This document shows, piece by piece, positions 42,670-50,825 of a stretch of 64,000 bases of DNA. The notes below the pieces were generated by a model. It made no database searches, was not told the DNA's origin, and was given only the letters and a program-made list of their open reading frames with translations. Location: contig NZ_SCOL01000001.1 in the NCBI RefSeq assembly GCF_005503015.1, positions 1,798,001-1,862,000 on the forward strand, written 5' to 3'. Position 1 is the first letter of the stretch, and the number at the start of each line of letters is the position of its first letter. The DNA comes from Bacillus sp. E(2018) (GTDB lineage: Bacteria > Bacillota > Bacilli > Bacillales > Fictibacillaceae). The translations under genes were made by a program, and so were the position numbers.

Positions 42670-43344
42670 GTGACGATTAAAGCTTATGTTTATGACGCAT
42701 ATGGAACACTTTTTGACGTACATTCCGTTACAGAAAAAGCCGAACTTCATTTTAAAGATCATGGTAAAGCGATTAGTGTGGAGTGGCGAAAAAAACAAGT
42801 AGAGTACTTTATGCTTCACCAGCTAACTGGAACATACATTCCATTTTCCGAAATCACTCGCAATGCTCTTTTATATACTTTAAAAAAATTCTCTCTACAA
42901 TGCAACGAAGAAGCACTTGTTTCATTAATGGAGGCTTATCTAGAGCTCCAAGTCTATGAAGAAGTTCCCGAAACTCTTCATAAAATTCAACAAAATAATG
43001 TAAAGCAGGTTATTTTTTCTAATGGAACTTATAAAATGCTAAAGCCATTAGTTGAGAAAAGAGAACTAACTGATGTTATCGATCTACTTTCGATTGAGGA
43101 TGTTGAACAGTATAAACCCGCACCTGCTGCCTATCAGTATGTTCAGGATGCTTTAGCGGTAAACCGGGAAGAAATTTTATTCATGAGTTCTAACTTTTGG
43201 GACATCACCGGTGCAGCAACATATGGATTCAAGACCGCATGGATCAATCGTGGAAATCAGCCGCTAGATGTTCTAGGTGTTACACCTCATTATATATTTG
43301 CCTCCCTTAATGATTTGTTGAAAGAAAAAGAGCTGCACCCATAA
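42670..43344 (+). CDS. HAD-family type II haloacid dehalogenase-like protein
   Basis: The start is the GTG six bases after AGGAGGTG, giving 224 residues. The nucleophile motif YDAYGTLFDVHSV places Asp9; VIFSNGTYKML is motif II and LFMSSNFWDITGAATYGFKTAWINRG is the motif III/IV region with the SSNxWD signature of L-2-haloacid dehalogenases. The cap helices (about 15-95) are of the same type (EWRKKQVEYFMLHQLTG). Real substrates in soil Bacillus may be organic phosphates instead of haloacids. Single gene, converging with a small membrane protein gene. Confidence 0.82.
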   Translation: MTIKAYVYDAYGTLFDVHSVTEKAELHFKDHGKAISVEWRKKQVEYFMLHQLTGTYIPFSEITRNALLYTLKKFSLQCNEEALVSLMEAYLELQVYEEVPETLHKIQQNNVKQVIFSNGTYKMLKPLVEKRELTDVIDLLSIEDVEQYKPAPAAYQYVQDALAVNREEILFMSSNFWDITGAATYGFKTAWINRGNQPLDVLGVTPHYIFASLNDLLKEKELHP

Positions 43345-43357
43345 CGATGCAGCTCTT
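43328..43357. terminator. bidirectional terminator
   Basis: AAGAGCTGCA/TGCAGCTCTT perfect stem between converging genes; it overlaps the 3' ends of both. Confidence 0.8.
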
Positions 43358-43541
43358 ACCTATCTTTCGTATGACTTCTAGAATTAACTACATAATCCGG
43401 TATTAACAAAGTACCGATGAAGAATAAACTACCCCCACCTATGCGAATAAGCCTCTCATGTTCAGTATCTATCACAAAAGAACTTAGCATAATTAGTGCA
43501 CCTATAATAACGAACGTAATTCCCCAATATCGATATTTCAA
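43356..43541 (-). CDS. Small hypothetical membrane protein
   Basis: The TTG at 43541, about 8 bases after GGGAG, gives 61 residues; a GTG three codons earlier overlaps the ribosome site. Two hydrophobic helices are separated by DTEHERLIRIGGG and followed by a polar tail. The family is unknown. It follows the preceding 187-residue protein gene by 25 bases and probably belongs to the same transcript, so three small genes run together here. Confidence 0.55.
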   Translation of the reverse strand: MKYRYWGITFVIIGALIMLSSFVIDTEHERLIRIGGGSLFFIGTLLIPDYVVNSRSHTKDR

Positions 43542-43566
43542 TATAAGCACTCCCTGTTTTAAAAAG

Positions 43567-44130
43567 TTAATTCAGCCACTTCATGATAAATGACTTATTT
43601 TCTTCCAATTCTTTTTCTTGTTTTTCAGAAGTAGGAATCTGCTCTCCTTGCACGTTACGAATCTTCTTTTCAGCTTTAGATTCTGAATAGTTCGTATGAG
43701 ATACAAACCAACCGGTATCCTCTTTTTTTATAGATACCCATATATCTTTTTGACATTCTGCACAAGACTTCATTTTGTAATAATGAAGTTTATAGATATA
43801 TTCCTTTTTATTTATTCGATATTCAAACTGATCTAATTCTTTAAATGAGTAGGTAGGTTGCTCTTCTTTATTCGTTTCAGAGATAATGTCAACGTACTTC
43901 ATTTTTTCTGAATCGGAGAGCAAGATATATTTCATAGGTTCATTATTACTTAATTCAGCCTCTCCCCACTGTCTCGCAATTCCTTGTGTCTCAACACTTT
44001 GATCGTCTATATCTACAACAAGAACGACCAGAAGACAAACGATCAAGAAAGTAAATATTAAACGGAATGCATAGGTTGATTCATTATCTTCTTTTAATTC
44101 CAATTTAAATTTAATTTTGTCTTCATTCAT
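43567..44130 (-). CDS. Hypothetical membrane-anchored protein
   Basis: The ATG at 44130, behind AGGAGTACGA, gives 187 residues. There is one transmembrane helix (about 21-40) with a charged N terminus inside and a soluble C-terminal domain outside. The domain has a CxxC pair (KSCAECQKDIW, about residues 124-127), which may form a disulfide or bind metal, and a strand-rich core (FKELDQFEYRINKKEYIYKLHYYKM). I do not recognise a family. Its start overlaps the end of the GyrI-like gene by eight bases, so the two are translationally coupled. Confidence 0.55.
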   Translation of the reverse strand: MNEDKIKFKLELKEDNESTYAFRLIFTFLIVCLLVVLVVDIDDQSVETQGIARQWGEAELSNNEPMKYILLSDSEKMKYVDIISETNKEEQPTYSFKELDQFEYRINKKEYIYKLHYYKMKSCAECQKDIWVSIKKEDTGWFVSHTNYSESKAEKKIRNVQGEQIPTSEKQEKELEENKSFIMKWLN

Positions 44131-44758
44131 TTCGTACTCCTGGCTGACTTTTTTTAATCTCCACACTCACAACTGTTTGCCATGTTTCAGGTTTATGACA
44201 TTTCATTGCAGGAGTTAAATAGATTTCTTTATAACTATTTTTTAACGTAAGGCTCTCTTGTTCGGCGAAATTTATTATCTCTTTCAGGGTTTCAATTGAG
44301 TTTCGGTAGTGACCTCTATGTAACTTTTGAACACAAGTAATCGACTCATAAGAAATGAGTTGCAATGTTGGCGGCTTCTTTCTCAATCTCTTTTCAACAT
44401 TGAAACAAGCTTCTTCAAATAATTCTTCGGTTATACAATCGGGTACTTGCATCATTTGAGTTGTAAGAGATCTGCTGTCATTCTTCTCATGCCAAAGGAT
44501 CTCATGCGGCATTAACGAAAATTTATAACTCAACTTATTTTTTGTTAAATGTTTAAGCTGATTTACCACTTTCCATACAATCCATTGCTCATCGACTGGT
44601 TCAGGTCTACCTGCCCAATCCATATCATATTTCGTACTCATCTCTTGCGTAACATACTTCATAGCTGGGATCTCACGAACAGCAACCTGGCCCATCTTCA
44701 TTTTATAGATCTCCGAATGGATGTTTCGATGGTCATGAGTCATTAACTTCGTTTTCAT
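44123..44758 (-). CDS. GyrI-like small-molecule-binding protein
   Basis: The second of two adjacent ATG codons, seven bases after AAGGAGG, gives 211 residues. The N-terminal half is without known domain. The C-terminal half follows the GyrI-like pattern: REIPAMKYVTQE near the N terminus is the first strand, and then LHRGHYRNSIETLKEIINFAEQESLTLKNSYKEIYLTPAMKCHKPETWQTVVSVEIKK, with the conserved Glu and EIYL strand that define these drug- or cyclopropanoid-binding domains. In other proteins the domain joins to an AraC or MerR regulator; here it stands alone. It is coupled to a downstream membrane-protein gene. Confidence 0.7.
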   Translation of the reverse strand: MKTKLMTHDHRNIHSEIYKMKMGQVAVREIPAMKYVTQEMSTKYDMDWAGRPEPVDEQWIVWKVVNQLKHLTKNKLSYKFSLMPHEILWHEKNDSRSLTTQMMQVPDCITEELFEEACFNVEKRLRKKPPTLQLISYESITCVQKLHRGHYRNSIETLKEIINFAEQESLTLKNSYKEIYLTPAMKCHKPETWQTVVSVEIKKSQPGVRNE

Positions 44759-44849
44759 CATGGCACCTCCTTCAATAAGGATTGGAAAATAATGATAATT
44801 AAAGAATAGCATAAAATAAACGGAATTTCTTTACAAAGGAGAGATTCAA

Positions 44850-45275
44850 TTGTACAAAAAGTGGCTTATGAGATTAGGCAAGTTTTTGCTTTCCTTTGGG
44901 ATCATCTTCATGCTTTTAAATACTTACTCCTTGGCTCTGACACCAGAAAAACACATGGAATGGATAGAAAGACATGGCTGGAAAACAGACTTTTATTTTC
45001 CACGTAAGCAAGTATTTATAAATCCTATTCATCCTGAGTTTCGGCATACATACCAACTTGTCGATGTTAATTTTCATGGACTAGAAAAGGGCACTATTGA
45101 ACAATATATTTATCGGCTAAAAGAGAATTGCGGGAACCATTATCTTGAAGCTGTCCTATTAACGTATGAAGAGAATATAATTGATAGCTTCATTCAACTG
45201 TCTGAAAGCGATCCTGGTATGGTTAAGATGATGGAACAACCTGTGTTCATGGAACAAATTTGTCAGAAGCAGTGA
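44850..45275 (+). CDS. Hypothetical secreted or membrane-anchored protein
   Basis: A TTG start seven bases after AAAGGAGA gives 141 residues. The N terminus has a basic stretch then a hydrophobic helix (FLLSFGIIFMLLNTYSLALT) that is either a signal peptide or an anchor. The remaining 110 residues are polar with a WIERHGWKTDFYFP start and two cysteines (NCGNHY and QICQKQ) that may pair outside the cell. I know no family. Single gene, with a hairpin shared with the converging CobW gene. Confidence 0.5.
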   Translation: MYKKWLMRLGKFLLSFGIIFMLLNTYSLALTPEKHMEWIERHGWKTDFYFPRKQVFINPIHPEFRHTYQLVDVNFHGLEKGTIEQYIYRLKENCGNHYLEAVLLTYEENIIDSFIQLSESDPGMVKMMEQPVFMEQICQKQ

Positions 45276-45325
45276 ATCGTGCATCCTCTCTTTACTCATC
45301 AGAAAAATTAAAAAACGCAAAAAAA

Positions 45326-45362
45326 AAAACACTTACAACCCTAAAGTCACAAGTGTTTTCTT
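45326..45362. terminator. bidirectional terminator
   Basis: AAAACACTT/AAGTGTTTT arms with a 16-base loop, A-run before and T-rich stretch after. Confidence 0.65.
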
Positions 45363-45367
45363 TTTCG

Positions 45368-46285
45368 CTATTTACTTCCTACTTCAACTTCACTCAGCCC
45401 TCGTGTTAACTGATCAGGATCAAGGTCTTCTCCAATAAAAACAAGTCTTAGTGGCATCTTCATCAATTCTTTTTCGTAAGTAGGCAAACCATATGAGTAT
45501 TGAAAAAGATAAATTTGATTTTCAAACTGCATATACCCTTTGATCCTATAGATCGATGAAGGTACATTTCGTAGCCAGTTTTCAAACAACTCTTTATTGA
45601 CAGGCCCTTTAAACGAGTATATAAAAGTTTTGACTTTCAATTTATCTGCGGAAACAGACTGGTGATCTGATCGCTTTTTTACGGAAAGTGAAAAAAGTTG
45701 AGACAGCTCTACCTTTGCAAAATCTGTTAACACAAATGGAGTGCCTTCATTCAACCTGGTTGCGTCAACCGTAAGCTGCATCTTCTCTTTCGCCGTCAAT
45801 CCGCTTGTTTTGTTCCACACGATATAGTCTGCGTGCTTTATCTGCTCAAGCATGAGCATCCTCGCCTGAACATTCATGTTCTCTCGGTTCAGCCATCGAG
45901 GTGCGTCCATGATTGAAATAATACCTGAGATCTGTAAGTCGTCTATTAGATAAGGTGACAAACAGGCATCAAGAACATCAATCGGATGAGCGACACCTGT
46001 TGCTTCGATAATTAATGTATTCAGTTCATTCTCTTTACATAGTCCCCAAAGCTGTTTTTCAAGCTGATCAGATAATGAACAGCATATACAGCCGTTGAGG
46101 AGCTCTTTAAGCGGAACATCTTCTGGGACAGAATCAGAATCGATTGATACTTTTCCGATCTCATTCATCAATACAGCTGTTTTATGTTTATGTTCTTTTT
46201 CATAAGCTAACAACTGTTTGAGCAACGTCGTTTTTCCGCTTCCTAAAAATCCAGCAAGAATTATTACATTCGCTTTCTTTTTCAT
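45368..46285 (-). CDS. CobW/COG0523-family GTP-binding metallochaperone
   Basis: The 305-residue protein has an N-terminal GTPase domain: Walker A GFLGSGKTT (12-20), the metal-binding CxCC motif as ELLNGCICCSL (Cys66/68/69), Walker B ISIMDAPRW (the usual D), and NKTSG for guanine specificity. The CobW C-terminal domain spans about 205-300. Such proteins insert or store zinc, cobalt or iron for client enzymes, and many are induced by zinc starvation. No Zur box is clearly visible. The last 20 residues lack a His-rich tail. It may share control with the thioredoxin-like gene upstream, 70 bases apart. Confidence 0.88.
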   Translation of the reverse strand: MKKKANVIILAGFLGSGKTTLLKQLLAYEKEHKHKTAVLMNEIGKVSIDSDSVPEDVPLKELLNGCICCSLSDQLEKQLWGLCKENELNTLIIEATGVAHPIDVLDACLSPYLIDDLQISGIISIMDAPRWLNRENMNVQARMLMLEQIKHADYIVWNKTSGLTAKEKMQLTVDATRLNEGTPFVLTDFAKVELSQLFSLSVKKRSDHQSVSADKLKVKTFIYSFKGPVNKELFENWLRNVPSSIYRIKGYMQFENQIYLFQYSYGLPTYEKELMKMPLRLVFIGEDLDPDQLTRGLSEVEVGSK

Positions 46286-46340
46286 CGTACACCTCGAACT
46301 TCATTTCGATAGATTTCATCAATCTATTTTAACACAAAAC

Positions 46341-46366
46341 AAAAAACAGCCTTTTTACAGGCTGTT
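46341..46366 (-). terminator. terminator of thioredoxin-like gene
   Basis: AACAGCC/GGCTGTT with an 8-base loop; on the minus strand it ends in TTTTTTG. It overlaps the stop codon of the gene. Confidence 0.7.
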
Positions 46367-46933
46367 AACATTAAGTTTAGCTAATAATTTTTTTATGATA
46401 TCAAGACTTACTTCTTCCCAAAGAGCATGATCTGTCGTAAACAAACTTGAAATTCGATCAGCAAATAGCTTGAATGCTTTTTCGTAACGTGGGTCTTCTT
46501 TTGAAGGTATCTTCTTTTTACGTTCTTCAACAATTTGCTGTAATTTCGGAGCACGTGGTCCCCACTTTACAACTTCTTTTCCCTTTTCATCAATAAAGAT
46601 GATGATTGGAATAGATTTTGCTTTTGCTGTTAAGTAGCGATCCATTAATTCCGGATGCTGGTCGCGTAAGATAAAGCGAATATCAATAAGTGCTTCATCT
46701 GCCATGCGCATAAAAACAGGAAGATTTAACATCGCATCACCACACCAATCTTCGGTAATCACGATTGCTCTCAACCGGTTTTTTTGGATGCCTTGCAACG
46801 CATCTTTCATAGGTTCAGGTAGCACGAATGAATTATATATCGTCAGCAAGTTTTCCTTGTGTGTTTTCATTGAATGTATATATGCATAGCGCGTCATGCC
46901 TTTATCAAACCATGTATTGAGGTCAGTCATCAT
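46355..46933 (-). CDS. Thioredoxin-fold protein with single active-site Cys
   Basis: The 192-residue cytoplasmic protein has a helical start and a thioredoxin-like core: AIVITEDWCGDAMLNLPVFMRMADEA with WCGD in place of WCGPC, so only Cys64 is present, then SIPIIIFIDEKGKEVVKWGPR with the cis-Pro equivalent. A helical C-terminal extension covers 140-192. This subgroup is common in Bacillus and annotated only as thioredoxin family. With a single Cys it may act as a monothiol (bacillithiol-linked) redox protein, which is inference. GGGAGGAACAC precedes the ATG. Confidence 0.78.
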   Translation of the reverse strand: MMTDLNTWFDKGMTRYAYIHSMKTHKENLLTIYNSFVLPEPMKDALQGIQKNRLRAIVITEDWCGDAMLNLPVFMRMADEALIDIRFILRDQHPELMDRYLTAKAKSIPIIIFIDEKGKEVVKWGPRAPKLQQIVEERKKKIPSKEDPRYEKAFKLFADRISSLFTTDHALWEEVSLDIIKKLLAKLNVNSL

Positions 46934-47029
46934 CCTGTGTTCCTCCCTGTTTATCTTGTATTCTTATTGTAACCAAACAAGGGGGAGTTGTGGCAACGAA
47001 AACGCCTTACATTTATTTTTTTAGTTCTT

Positions 47030-47131
47030 TTAACCTGCTCTGAGTTTTTTCTGGAGTTGGGAAACAGCGAATAAAAGCAGGTATCTCTCATTCGGCGTTA
47101 ACCGGAGCCAGTCCTTCGCTTTGTACTTCAT
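47030..47131 (-). CDS. Possible 33-residue small protein
   Basis: This short open frame encodes a basic, helical peptide: MKYKAKDWLRLTPNERYLLL followed by FAVSQLQKKLRAG. AAGGTGG lies 8 bases upstream of the ATG. It occupies an otherwise empty stretch of 419 bases between divergent genes. Amphipathic character suggests a membrane-surface or protein-binding helix. No homologue comes to mind, so reality depends on conservation. Confidence 0.35.
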   Translation of the reverse strand: MKYKAKDWLRLTPNERYLLLFAVSQLQKKLRAG

Positions 47132-47352
47132 ACTGATTTCCACCTTTCACTGACATTTATCATCCCGTAACTATCTAATACCTCTTTTCACATAAAAGAA
47201 AACTTTTTTTCACACATAAGTTTTCGTCATTTATTGAGGAATTTCGCATTATTGCTCGCAAATTCTTTTTTCTCCTATACTATTTTTCGAAAGAAGAAGG
47301 GTTTCTTTTCATAAAAATAAGGGAATGGATACGAAAACAGGGGAGGGGTTTA
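47132..47352. other. Intergenic region before the cupin gene
   Basis: AT-rich stretch of about 220 bases that must contain the cupin promoter. I see no clear -35/-10 pair, inverted repeat or RNA structure. Confidence 0.4.
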
Positions 47353-47865
47353 ATGGTTATGAAGATGCTGAGCGAAGATGTTAAAACTTTATTTTTTACA
47401 GACGATGGGACGATTCCGAATCATCCTTCCTGGCCCGTTTTGTTGTACGTAGGAAAATTAAAAGAACCGCAAGATGCATTAGACGTTTTTGAACAAAACG
47501 GCTGGACTAATGGGTGGAAGAACGGTGTATTTGATTATCATCATTATCATAGCAATACCCATGAAGTTCTAGGTGTAATAAACGGTGAGGCGGTTCTCCT
47601 TCTTGGAGGAGAGGATGGCGTTTCTGTTACTGTTTCAAAAGGAGATGTTATCGTGCTCCCAGCCGGTACCGGACATAAATGTATAGGGTGCAGTACTGAT
47701 TTCAAAGTAGCTGGAGCTTATCCGAATGGAATGAATCACAACCTTAAAAAAGGGGAACCTGATGATCGACCAGCTGTACTAGATGATATCATGCTCGTTC
47801 CATTACCAGACAGGGACCCTCTCTTTGGAAGTGATGGCCCGCTGTTGGAGTTGTGGAAAAGTTAA
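47353..47865 (+). CDS. YjlB-like cupin protein
   Basis: The 170-residue single-domain cupin has motif 1 in FDYHHYHSNTHEVLGVINGEAVLLLGGEDG (metal ligands His, His, Glu) and motif 2 in VIVLPAGTGHKCIGCSTDFKVAGAYPNG (final His). The overall sequence, with NHPSWPVLLYVG near the N terminus and the closing PDRDPLFGSDGPLLELW, resembles B. subtilis YjlB, of unknown function. The protein is cytoplasmic and likely binds a divalent metal. GGGGAGGGG precedes an ATG-x-ATG-x-ATG start cluster. Single gene with a very strong terminator. Confidence 0.82.
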   Translation: MVMKMLSEDVKTLFFTDDGTIPNHPSWPVLLYVGKLKEPQDALDVFEQNGWTNGWKNGVFDYHHYHSNTHEVLGVINGEAVLLLGGEDGVSVTVSKGDVIVLPAGTGHKCIGCSTDFKVAGAYPNGMNHNLKKGEPDDRPAVLDDIMLVPLPDRDPLFGSDGPLLELWKS

Positions 47866-47878
47866 TAAATACCTGTTA

Positions 47879-47912
47879 GTAGCGCTCTTCACAGTGAAGA
47901 GCGCTACTTTTT
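47879..47912. terminator. bidirectional terminator
   Basis: GTAGCGCTCTTCAC/GTGAAGAGCGCTAC, a 14-bp perfect stem, then TTTTTATA. Confidence 0.92.
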
Positions 47913-49014
47913 ATATATTCTTTTTCTCTCTCCACCACTTCAATGCAGGTAATGATTCTGAGCCAAGTGTTATGGTCTCACCAATCTGAGGGGTACATAT
48001 TTCTACATTTCGTTCTGTTGCTGCATTTACAGCCCTTTCAACTGGGTCTTTCCAATTGTGCAGAGAAAGTGTAAAAGCACCCCAATGAATCGGAATCATG
48101 ACTTTGCCTCTTACATCAAGATGAGCTTGTACGGTTTCTTCAGGCATCATGTGTATCGCAGCCCACTTCTCATGATATTGTCCACATTCCATCAAAGAGA
48201 GATCAAAAGGTCCATATCGTTCCCCAATCTCTTTAAAGTGTGGCCCATATCCACTGTCACCACTAAAATAAATGTTGGAATCCTTTCCTTGTATAATCCA
48301 AGAACACCAAAGGGTAGAATTTCGATCTGTTAAGCTTCTTCCTGAAAAGTGTCGTGCAGGCGTACAGATCATTGAAATGCCTGAAGGTTGTATCTCGTCC
48401 CACCAGTTACATTCTTTTATGCGGTCTGGTTCCACTCCCCAACGCTTTAGATGTCCAGCAACACCCAAGGGCACTGCAAATTGTTTCACTTTATGTTTGA
48501 GTTGTTTGATGGTTCCATAATCCAGATGGTCATAATGATCATGTGACAAAACCACTAAATCCACTATGGGAAACTCGTTTATATTAAAAGGCAGTTCTTT
48601 GCTATAACGTTTGTTGCCAAACCAAGGAACTGGTGATGGGGAGGAGCCGAACATTGGGTCGATGAGTATACGTTTCCCGTCCATTTCAATCAACAAGGCT
48701 GAATGACCGAACCACGTTACCCTTGTTTCTTCGTTTGTATTTTCATTTAGTTGAAATGATTTTATAGGTAGGGCGTTCTTAGGCTGACGATTTGGATTTC
48801 TTTTTAAGAATTCCTTTAATACCGGGAGCATTGAGCGTAGATCAGTTGTCATCTCTGTTTGGATTTGATTAGTAAAAACACCTTCATCATAGTTTTTAAC
48901 TGTGCGATACTTGTTTAACTCTTGTTTTGAAGGCTTATTTCCAAAAACAGGATGAAATATGATGAACATAAGTACAATTGTTACGATTACAAGTAGAATG
49001 CCTAATCCAAGCAT
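47911..49014 (-). CDS. Membrane-anchored MBL-fold hydrolase, NAPE-PLD-like
   Basis: The 367-residue protein has an N-terminal membrane helix (2-21). The metallo-beta-lactamase core follows: VTWFGHSALLIEMDGKRILIDPMFG, the zinc motif SHDHYDHLD (His158, His160, Asp162, His163), the later HFSGR, SGDSGYG and IHWGAF ligands. The PARHFSGRSLTDRNSTLWCSWI and GPFDLSLMECGQYHEKW blocks match the UlaG/NAPE-PLD-like branch, some of which cleave phospholipid-type phosphodiesters or RNA. Anchorage suggests a membrane lipid or surface substrate. Single gene. Confidence 0.82.
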   Translation of the reverse strand: MLGLGILLVIVTIVLMFIIFHPVFGNKPSKQELNKYRTVKNYDEGVFTNQIQTEMTTDLRSMLPVLKEFLKRNPNRQPKNALPIKSFQLNENTNEETRVTWFGHSALLIEMDGKRILIDPMFGSSPSPVPWFGNKRYSKELPFNINEFPIVDLVVLSHDHYDHLDYGTIKQLKHKVKQFAVPLGVAGHLKRWGVEPDRIKECNWWDEIQPSGISMICTPARHFSGRSLTDRNSTLWCSWIIQGKDSNIYFSGDSGYGPHFKEIGERYGPFDLSLMECGQYHEKWAAIHMMPEETVQAHLDVRGKVMIPIHWGAFTLSLHNWKDPVERAVNAATERNVEICTPQIGETITLGSESLPALKWWREKKNI

Positions 49015-49124
49015 ATTTACGTTCCTCTCTATTTTACAGTAGTGCTCATATATTACTCCTTTTCGAATAATAGAAGCAACTTTCTAGTATGAATTGGAAC
49101 TTGTTCTCCCTATGAATAACGAAC

Positions 49125-49168
49125 AACTTGGAGCGAAAATTAACTACTTCCAAAGAGCATCAGTATAT
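49125..49168 (+). repeat. Intergenic repeat, copy B
   Basis: The core TGGAGCGAAAATTAACTAC plus following CCAAAGAGC matches copy A (24068-24113) at 26 of 30 positions. It lies between genes with no frame across it. Confidence 0.5.
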
Positions 49169-49191
49169 ACGATCACAGTTTTTCGAACGAC

Positions 49192-49242
49192 AAAAAAGCT
49201 GATCTTATGTGAATCTAAGAGATCTCACAAAATCAGCTTTTA
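49192..49242 (-). terminator. terminator of the Lys-rich peptide and ispA-like operon
   Basis: AAAGCTGAT/ATCAGCTTT outer stem with TGTG/CACA inner pairing. It lies just after the small membrane peptide gene on the minus strand. Confidence 0.65.
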
Positions 49243-49256
49243 ATCAATCTATTCAT

Positions 49257-49433
49257 TTAAGCACTTTCCTTTTCCTTTTTCTTCACTGCTTTCTTTCGCT
49301 TTCTTTTCTTTTTCTTTTGAAGCTCTTCTTCTTTTGCTCTGTTCTTTGCACGTCTTCTCATCTCTTCATAAATTCTAATACAAAGAGTTGCAAAGCTGAT
49401 CAACAACGCAATAATTTTATACGCCATCCCCAT
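49257..49433 (-). CDS. Lys-rich small membrane peptide
   Basis: This short gene encodes 58 residues: MGMAYKIIALLISFATLCIR then an extremely basic helix rich in Lys, Arg and Glu (KKKKRKRKKAVKKK, near residues 38-52). The first of two in-frame ATG codons is five bases after AAAGGG. One hydrophobic helix would anchor it with the basic part in the cytoplasm, where it could bind acidic lipid heads, RNA or DNA. It lies 36 bases downstream of the intracellular subtilase gene, on the same strand and with a shared terminator, so cotranscription is likely. I know no family. Confidence 0.55.
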   Translation of the reverse strand: MGMAYKIIALLISFATLCIRIYEEMRRRAKNRAKEEELQKKKKRKRKKAVKKKEKESA

Positions 49434-49468
49434 ACACGCCCTTTCTTCCTAAGAAACGGGGCAAATAT

Positions 49469-50476
49469 TTATGATTCTGACTCTTTCGCTGCAGCCGTTT
49501 CAATAGGAGTTCTCATCGCTCTTAAATTCTCCTGATCGCAAACTGCTTTTTCTTGTGCATTTAATACTAACAAACCATTTCCTTCTGCTTTCTTTGTTAG
49601 TCCGATACTTAACGTATTTTTTACCAATTGAGCATAGACCTCTGCTTCTGAAAGTTCACGACCAAACAATTTTTCTTCTCGTTCAATCAGTAATGCAGCT
49701 GCTCCCGATACATGAGGCGTCGCCATAGAAGTTCCAGATAACCTTGCATATTTATTACCTGGATAAGTAGAAACAACATCAACGCCCGGAGCAACCAGGT
49801 CAATCTCATCATTGGTGTTTGAAAACGGAGCAAGTTTCATTTTAGCATCCACTGCACCTACTTGAACGACCTCTTTATACGCGCCAGGATAAGCATGTTC
49901 ATTCGTATTTTCCTTATTATCCCCTTCGTTACCTGCTGCACAGACTACAAGCACATCTTCCAATACGGCTCTTTGAATCGCTTCATGTAGCTCAGGTACA
50001 TCTGTCGGTCCACCAAGTGACATCGAGATCACACGCACTCTCTCGCCATTTTCCCCTCTCCATTTAACGGAGTAGTCAATAGCATCAATAATTCCTTGGT
50101 ACGATCCACCGCCATCTTTACCAAGAACTCTGCAGATCAAGAGTTTCACATCTGGTGCCACACCAGCTACACCAGCATTGTTTAATGTAGCTGCAATCGT
50201 ACCTGCCACATGTGTACCATGATAATGGGCATCTTGGTAATCATCTTCATTCCCATCAACAAAATTCCGTCCACCAATGACTCTTTCGGCAAGCTCCGGA
50301 TGGCTTGTGTCACACCCAGTATCTAGTACGGCAACAACTACACTCTGTCCTTTTTCACCATCACGCCAAAACGCAGGTGCATTGATCATCTCGACTCCGT
50401 ATGGAATTTCCTCTTTTGATTCTTCTATTACTTCTTCTAAGACGAACGGGATCAAACAGACTTCACTCATCTTCAT
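49469..50476 (-). CDS. Intracellular subtilisin-type serine protease
   Basis: The 335-residue protein has no signal peptide. The N terminus carries CLIPF (residues 7-11), close to the LIPY/F inhibitory motif by which intracellular subtilisins keep themselves inactive until clipped. The triad is Asp52 (VVAVLDTGCD), His86 (HYHGTHVAGT) and Ser250 (LSGTSMATPHVSG), all present. The protease is cytoplasmic and needs calcium. It processes proteins in stationary phase in relatives (IspA). The C-terminal tail past 315 is polar. A small Lys-rich membrane peptide gene follows on the same transcript. Upstream by 350 bases lies the secreted subtilase gene, same direction. Confidence 0.9.
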   Translation of the reverse strand: MKMSEVCLIPFVLEEVIEESKEEIPYGVEMINAPAFWRDGEKGQSVVVAVLDTGCDTSHPELAERVIGGRNFVDGNEDDYQDAHYHGTHVAGTIAATLNNAGVAGVAPDVKLLICRVLGKDGGGSYQGIIDAIDYSVKWRGENGERVRVISMSLGGPTDVPELHEAIQRAVLEDVLVVCAAGNEGDNKENTNEHAYPGAYKEVVQVGAVDAKMKLAPFSNTNDEIDLVAPGVDVVSTYPGNKYARLSGTSMATPHVSGAAALLIEREEKLFGRELSEAEVYAQLVKNTLSIGLTKKAEGNGLLVLNAQEKAVCDQENLRAMRTPIETAAAKESES

Positions 50477-50768
50477 TACCTCCTTTTATTTAAAAAAGAA
50501 TGTTTGTAAAGCAAGTGACTCTTGAAAAAGACAAAAGAAACGGTGAACCTCCTTTCTCATAGGTGGGAAGACTTGTAAGAAATGAAGATTCTAGTTGTAG
50601 AACTTAATACTATTCTACCAAACTGTTAAAACTTACCACAAGTCCTGTCTTAAAAATGAGCTATTAAGTCTACATCGACATTTTACGCAATGCGAACATA
50701 TGTCCTTATCCTTAAATTCCAACATCATTCGACAAGATTTGTTAGTTCTATTAAACTATGGCAAACAA
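50477..50768. other. Intergenic region between the two subtilase genes
   Basis: The region upstream of the intracellular protease gene holds its promoter. A second strong ribosome-site-like AAAGGAGGTTC occurs on the minus strand near 50550 without a usable start codon behind it. I see no other feature. Confidence 0.4.
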
Positions 50769-50770
50769 AA

Positions 50771-50808
50771 ACTCCCAAGACTAGAGCAAATCTAGCCTTG
50801 GAAGTCTG
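50771..50808 (-). terminator. terminator of secreted subtilase gene
   Basis: ACTTCCAAGGCTAGA/TCTAGTCTTGGGAGT near-perfect stem on the minus strand, then TTTTTG. Confidence 0.8.
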
Positions 50809-50825
50809 TAAGAATAAATTATAGA

